NCBI RefSeq assembly: GCF_044466355.1
Contig: NZ_JBITMQ010000035.1
Span: forward strand, 1-16,436
DNA: 16,436 bases
Direction: 5' to 3'
From: Actinophytocola sp044466355
GTDB taxonomy: Bacteria > Actinomycetota > Actinomycetes > Mycobacteriales > Pseudonocardiaceae
Positions 14,908 to 16,436 of this stretch are shown piece by piece. The stretch's first letter is position 1, and each line of letters begins with the position of its first letter. The position numbers were made by a program, and so were the translations under genes. A model generated the notes under the pieces. That model had not been told where the DNA came from and searched no databases. It worked only from the letters and a program-made list of their open reading frames with translations.

Positions 14908-15698
14908 CCACCCGCCTGTACTGCCGCGAGTGCGGCTGGCACCCCGAGTTCCGCCGCAAGCGCGCCGCCCTCCGTGCCGCCGCCCGGCACCAGTGCCCCG
15001 GCACACCGGTGGCCGAGATCCGTCCACCGTGGTGGTCCCGCCTGTGGACAAACCTGTGGACAAGTCAGCCGGGTGGCTCTGCCGTCGACACCGAAGTCGA
15101 CGCGGACGACCAGCCCGGTGACGACGAACTGGTTGACGCTCGCGGCAACCGGATCCAGTGGGCCGCGCTCGCCGCGCACCACGCCGAGACCACTCGCCGC
15201 GCCCGCGCCGCCATGGTCGAACTCGTCCGGGCCGGCTACCAGATCGGGCCGCCGCCCTACGGCTACCGAGCCCTGCGCATCCGGGTCACCGACCCCAGCG
15301 GCCACAGCAAGCTGCGTGCGGTCCTTGTCCCGGACTGGCAGACCGCCGCCGCCGTCAAACAGATCTTCATCTGGCGCGCCGACCACGGCCTGACGTTCGC
15401 CGTCATCGCCGCACAGCTCAACAGCGACCCCCGCCAGTACCCGGCTCCGGTGCCCAACGGGCGGTGGACCGCCAAGGCCGTCCGGCGGATCGTCACCAAC
15501 GTCAAGTACACCGGGCGCCAGGTCTGGGCCCGCACCGTTGCCGGCCGCCCGGCACCGGTCGAGCAGTGGGTCACCTCGGCGCCGAAGGTGCACGAGCCAC
15601 TGGTTGACGAACGCACGTTCCGCCGCGCCCAGCCGGGCGCCGCCGACGGTCCGCCCGACGCGGAGGACTCGGCCGGTACCCGGCCGAGTGCGGCATGA
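14904..15698 (+). CDS. Recombinase-domain protein without serine-recombinase catalytic domain
   Basis: This 264-residue protein matches the DNA-binding Recombinase domain of large serine recombinases, from about residue 100: GYQIGPPPYGYRA (111-123), AAAVKQIFIWRADHGLTFAVIAAQLN (148-173), GRWTAKAVRRIVTNVKYTGRQVWAR (186-210) and LVDERTFRRAQ (233-243). The N-terminal resolvase domain with the nucleophilic serine is absent. In its place are a small putative zinc motif (C7, C10, H29, C31) and a linker with LWTNLWTSQ. No coiled-coil or long C-terminal domain follows. The start ATG overlaps the previous stop and has GGAGG upstream. It may be a DNA-binding or directionality partner, or a regulator, rather than an integrase. 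Confidence 0.82.
   Translation: MTTRLYCRECGWHPEFRRKRAALRAAARHQCPGTPVAEIRPPWWSRLWTNLWTSQPGGSAVDTEVDADDQPGDDELVDARGNRIQWAALAAHHAETTRRARAAMVELVRAGYQIGPPPYGYRALRIRVTDPSGHSKLRAVLVPDWQTAAAVKQIFIWRADHGLTFAVIAAQLNSDPRQYPAPVPNGRWTAKAVRRIVTNVKYTGRQVWARTVAGRPAPVEQWVTSAPKVHEPLVDERTFRRAQPGAADGPPDAEDSAGTRPSAA
15043..15063 (-). promoter_or_regulatory. two tandem perfect actinobacterial DnaA boxes
   Basis: TGTGGACAA occurs at 15043-15051 and again at 15055-15063, 12 bp apart. Read on the minus strand each is TTGTCCACA, the consensus DnaA box of Streptomyces and relatives. They lie in the coding sequence for LWTNLWTS of the recombinase-like protein. They could be a replication origin element, a DnaA titration site or a regulatory site, or could arise by chance from the LWT repeat. 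Confidence 0.5.
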
Positions 15699-16216
15699 CC
15701 ACCCGTCGGTGGCGCGTCGCCGCAGTGGTCCTGTTCGCCGCGTACGCAGCGACGATCGCGGGTGCGAACTGGGCGACCACGCTCTGGCCGGCGGTGGCGG
15801 TCGCGGGCCTGCACATTCCCGCGGGCGCGCTCCTCGCCGGGCTCGCGTTCACCGTCCGGGACCTCCTGCAGGACGCTGTCGGCACCCGGACAACGCTGCT
15901 CGCGATCGCCCTCGGCGCGGCGTTGTCCGGGCTGGTCGCCGAGCCGCGCATCGCGCTCGCCAGCGCCACGGCTTTCGCCGTCTCCGAACTGGTCGACCTC
16001 GCCGTCTACACCCCGCTGCGCGACCGGAGTCACCTCGCTGCCGTGAGTGTGTCGAACGCGGTTGGGCTGCTCGTCGACAGCCTGCTGTTCCTGCCGCTGG
16101 CCTTCGGCTCGCTGACTTACCTCACCGGCCAACTCGTCGGGAAGACCGCCACCACGGCCCTGGCGGTCGCGCTGCTTGCTGGTGTCCGCGCTCGTCGGAG
16201 GGCGGTGCCGGCGTGA
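15695..16216 (+). CDS. VUT-family (YhhQ-like) queuosine-precursor transporter
   Basis: This 173-residue membrane protein matches the VUT/YhhQ family, which imports preQ0 or preQ1 (7-deazaguanines). It has about five or six hydrophobic segments (about 7-30, 36-52, 65-80, 84-101, 120-140, 145-165). Family-like motifs are AGANWATT (22-29), VRDLLQDAVG (54-63), a central ATAFAVSELVDLAVY (91-105) and VSNAVGLLVDSLLF (118-131). It is shorter than E. coli YhhQ but complete in outline. Its ATGA overlap with the recombinase-like gene and GTGA overlap with the next show tight co-translation. Next to a DpdA/TGT-like enzyme, its job is probably to supply the deazaguanine precursor. Confidence 0.85.
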   Translation: MTTRRWRVAAVVLFAAYAATIAGANWATTLWPAVAVAGLHIPAGALLAGLAFTVRDLLQDAVGTRTTLLAIALGAALSGLVAEPRIALASATAFAVSELVDLAVYTPLRDRSHLAAVSVSNAVGLLVDSLLFLPLAFGSLTYLTGQLVGKTATTALAVALLAGVRARRRAVPA

Positions 16217-16436
16217 AGTTCTACCTCGGCGTCCATCAACCCATCTGGCTGACTCGCGTGCCGGACATCCCGCTGCTGGTGTCGCACCGGCGCCTCGGTC
16301 ACCGCCGCACCCTGCCTCGCGCCATCACGGAATGGGCGCTCGACTCCGGCGGTTCTCCAGCCTGTCTGGAACCGTCTCATTGCTTCACCCAGATGCCAGT
16401 TCCGTTGTGGCTCGTTGGGCCTTCCGCAGTGGTTGT
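16213..16436 (+). CDS. DpdA/TGT-like 7-deazaguanine transferase, N-terminal part (runs off window; possibly disrupted)
   Basis: From a GTG overlapping the previous stop, 74 codons stay open to the window end. The first 47 residues (MKFYLGVHQPIWL, VPLLVSHRRL-like IPLLVSHRRL, RTLPRA, WALDSGG) match the start of DpdA-like proteins, relatives of tRNA-guanine transglycosylase that exchange guanine for a 7-deazaguanine in DNA. Asp44 of DSGG corresponds to the catalytic Asp of the TGT family. The usual F/Y after GG is Ser here and later residues (SPACLEPSHCF onwards) no longer look like the family. A frameshift, an insertion or a boundary near 16351 is possible. Pairing with the precursor transporter gene supports the function. 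Confidence 0.7.
   Translation, partial: MKFYLGVHQPIWLTRVPDIPLLVSHRRLGHRRTLPRAITEWALDSGGSPACLEPSHCFTQMPVPLWLVGPSAVV
16350..16374. other. hairpin at the apparent homology break in the DpdA-like gene
   Basis: CGGTT-CT-CCAG (16350-16360) pairs with CTGGAACCG (16366-16374), nine pairs with a 2-nt bulge and a 5-nt loop. It coincides with the loss of family resemblance just after DSGG. The 86 bases from 16351 are about 58% GC by hand count, lower than the surrounding genes. It could be the terminal repeat of an inserted element or a terminator behind a minus-strand gene entering from the right, where TGA at 16377-16379 would be a stop. The window ends too soon to decide. Confidence 0.35.

Overview
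The window is very GC-rich, uses actinobacterial codon bias and carries families typical of mycelial actinomycetes: a replication-relaxation protein, a PrgI/SCO6880-type protein, a VirB4 and TraG ATPase pair, and an NlpC/P60 hydrolase. I infer an actinomycete, possibly Pseudonocardiales. I read it as part of an integrative conjugative element or conjugative plasmid. It holds no rRNA, tRNA, CRISPR array or recognisable transposase, and neither end of the element is visible.

Left and centre (77-12426, all on the minus strand, transcribed right to left). This is a compact, mostly overlapping operon for a minimal Gram-positive type IV secretion system (T4SS). In transcription order it has: a protein with a possible sigma-region-4-like helix-turn-helix; a VirB2/TrbC-like pilin; a TrbL/VirB6-like channel protein; a PrgI/SCO6880 protein (VirB3 plus a VirB4-N-like module); the VirB4 ATPase; a GP88-family protein not otherwise expected in a T4SS; a TraG/VirD4-like coupling ATPase; a replication-relaxation protein with a nuclease-like signature; and a membrane-anchored bifunctional wall hydrolase (lytic transglycosylase plus NlpC/P60). 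No classical relaxase is present.

Control region (12427-12968). This 542-bp gap separates the two divergent gene blocks. It is unusually rich in short motifs: six CTAG sites with mirrored, roughly 11-bp-multiple spacing; an 11-bp-period direct repeat; a GATCAA motif set; GC-rich hairpins; and an AT-rich palindrome. It probably holds divergent promoters and operators, and possibly an origin.

Right (12969 to the window end, plus strand). Five genes overlap by 4 to 8 bp: two successive methyltransferase-fold proteins that appear to lack the catalytic (D/N/S)PPY motif; a serine-recombinase-derived protein with the Recombinase domain but no catalytic resolvase domain; a VUT/YhhQ-type queuosine-precursor transporter; and the start of a DpdA/TGT-like 7-deazaguanine transferase. 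The last two suggest a cassette that scavenges 7-deazaguanine and inserts it into DNA, perhaps to protect transferred DNA from restriction. The DpdA-like reading frame loses its family resemblance after its DSGG motif, where a hairpin and a drop in GC occur, so it may be interrupted. Two perfect tandem actinobacterial DnaA boxes lie inside the recombinase-like gene.
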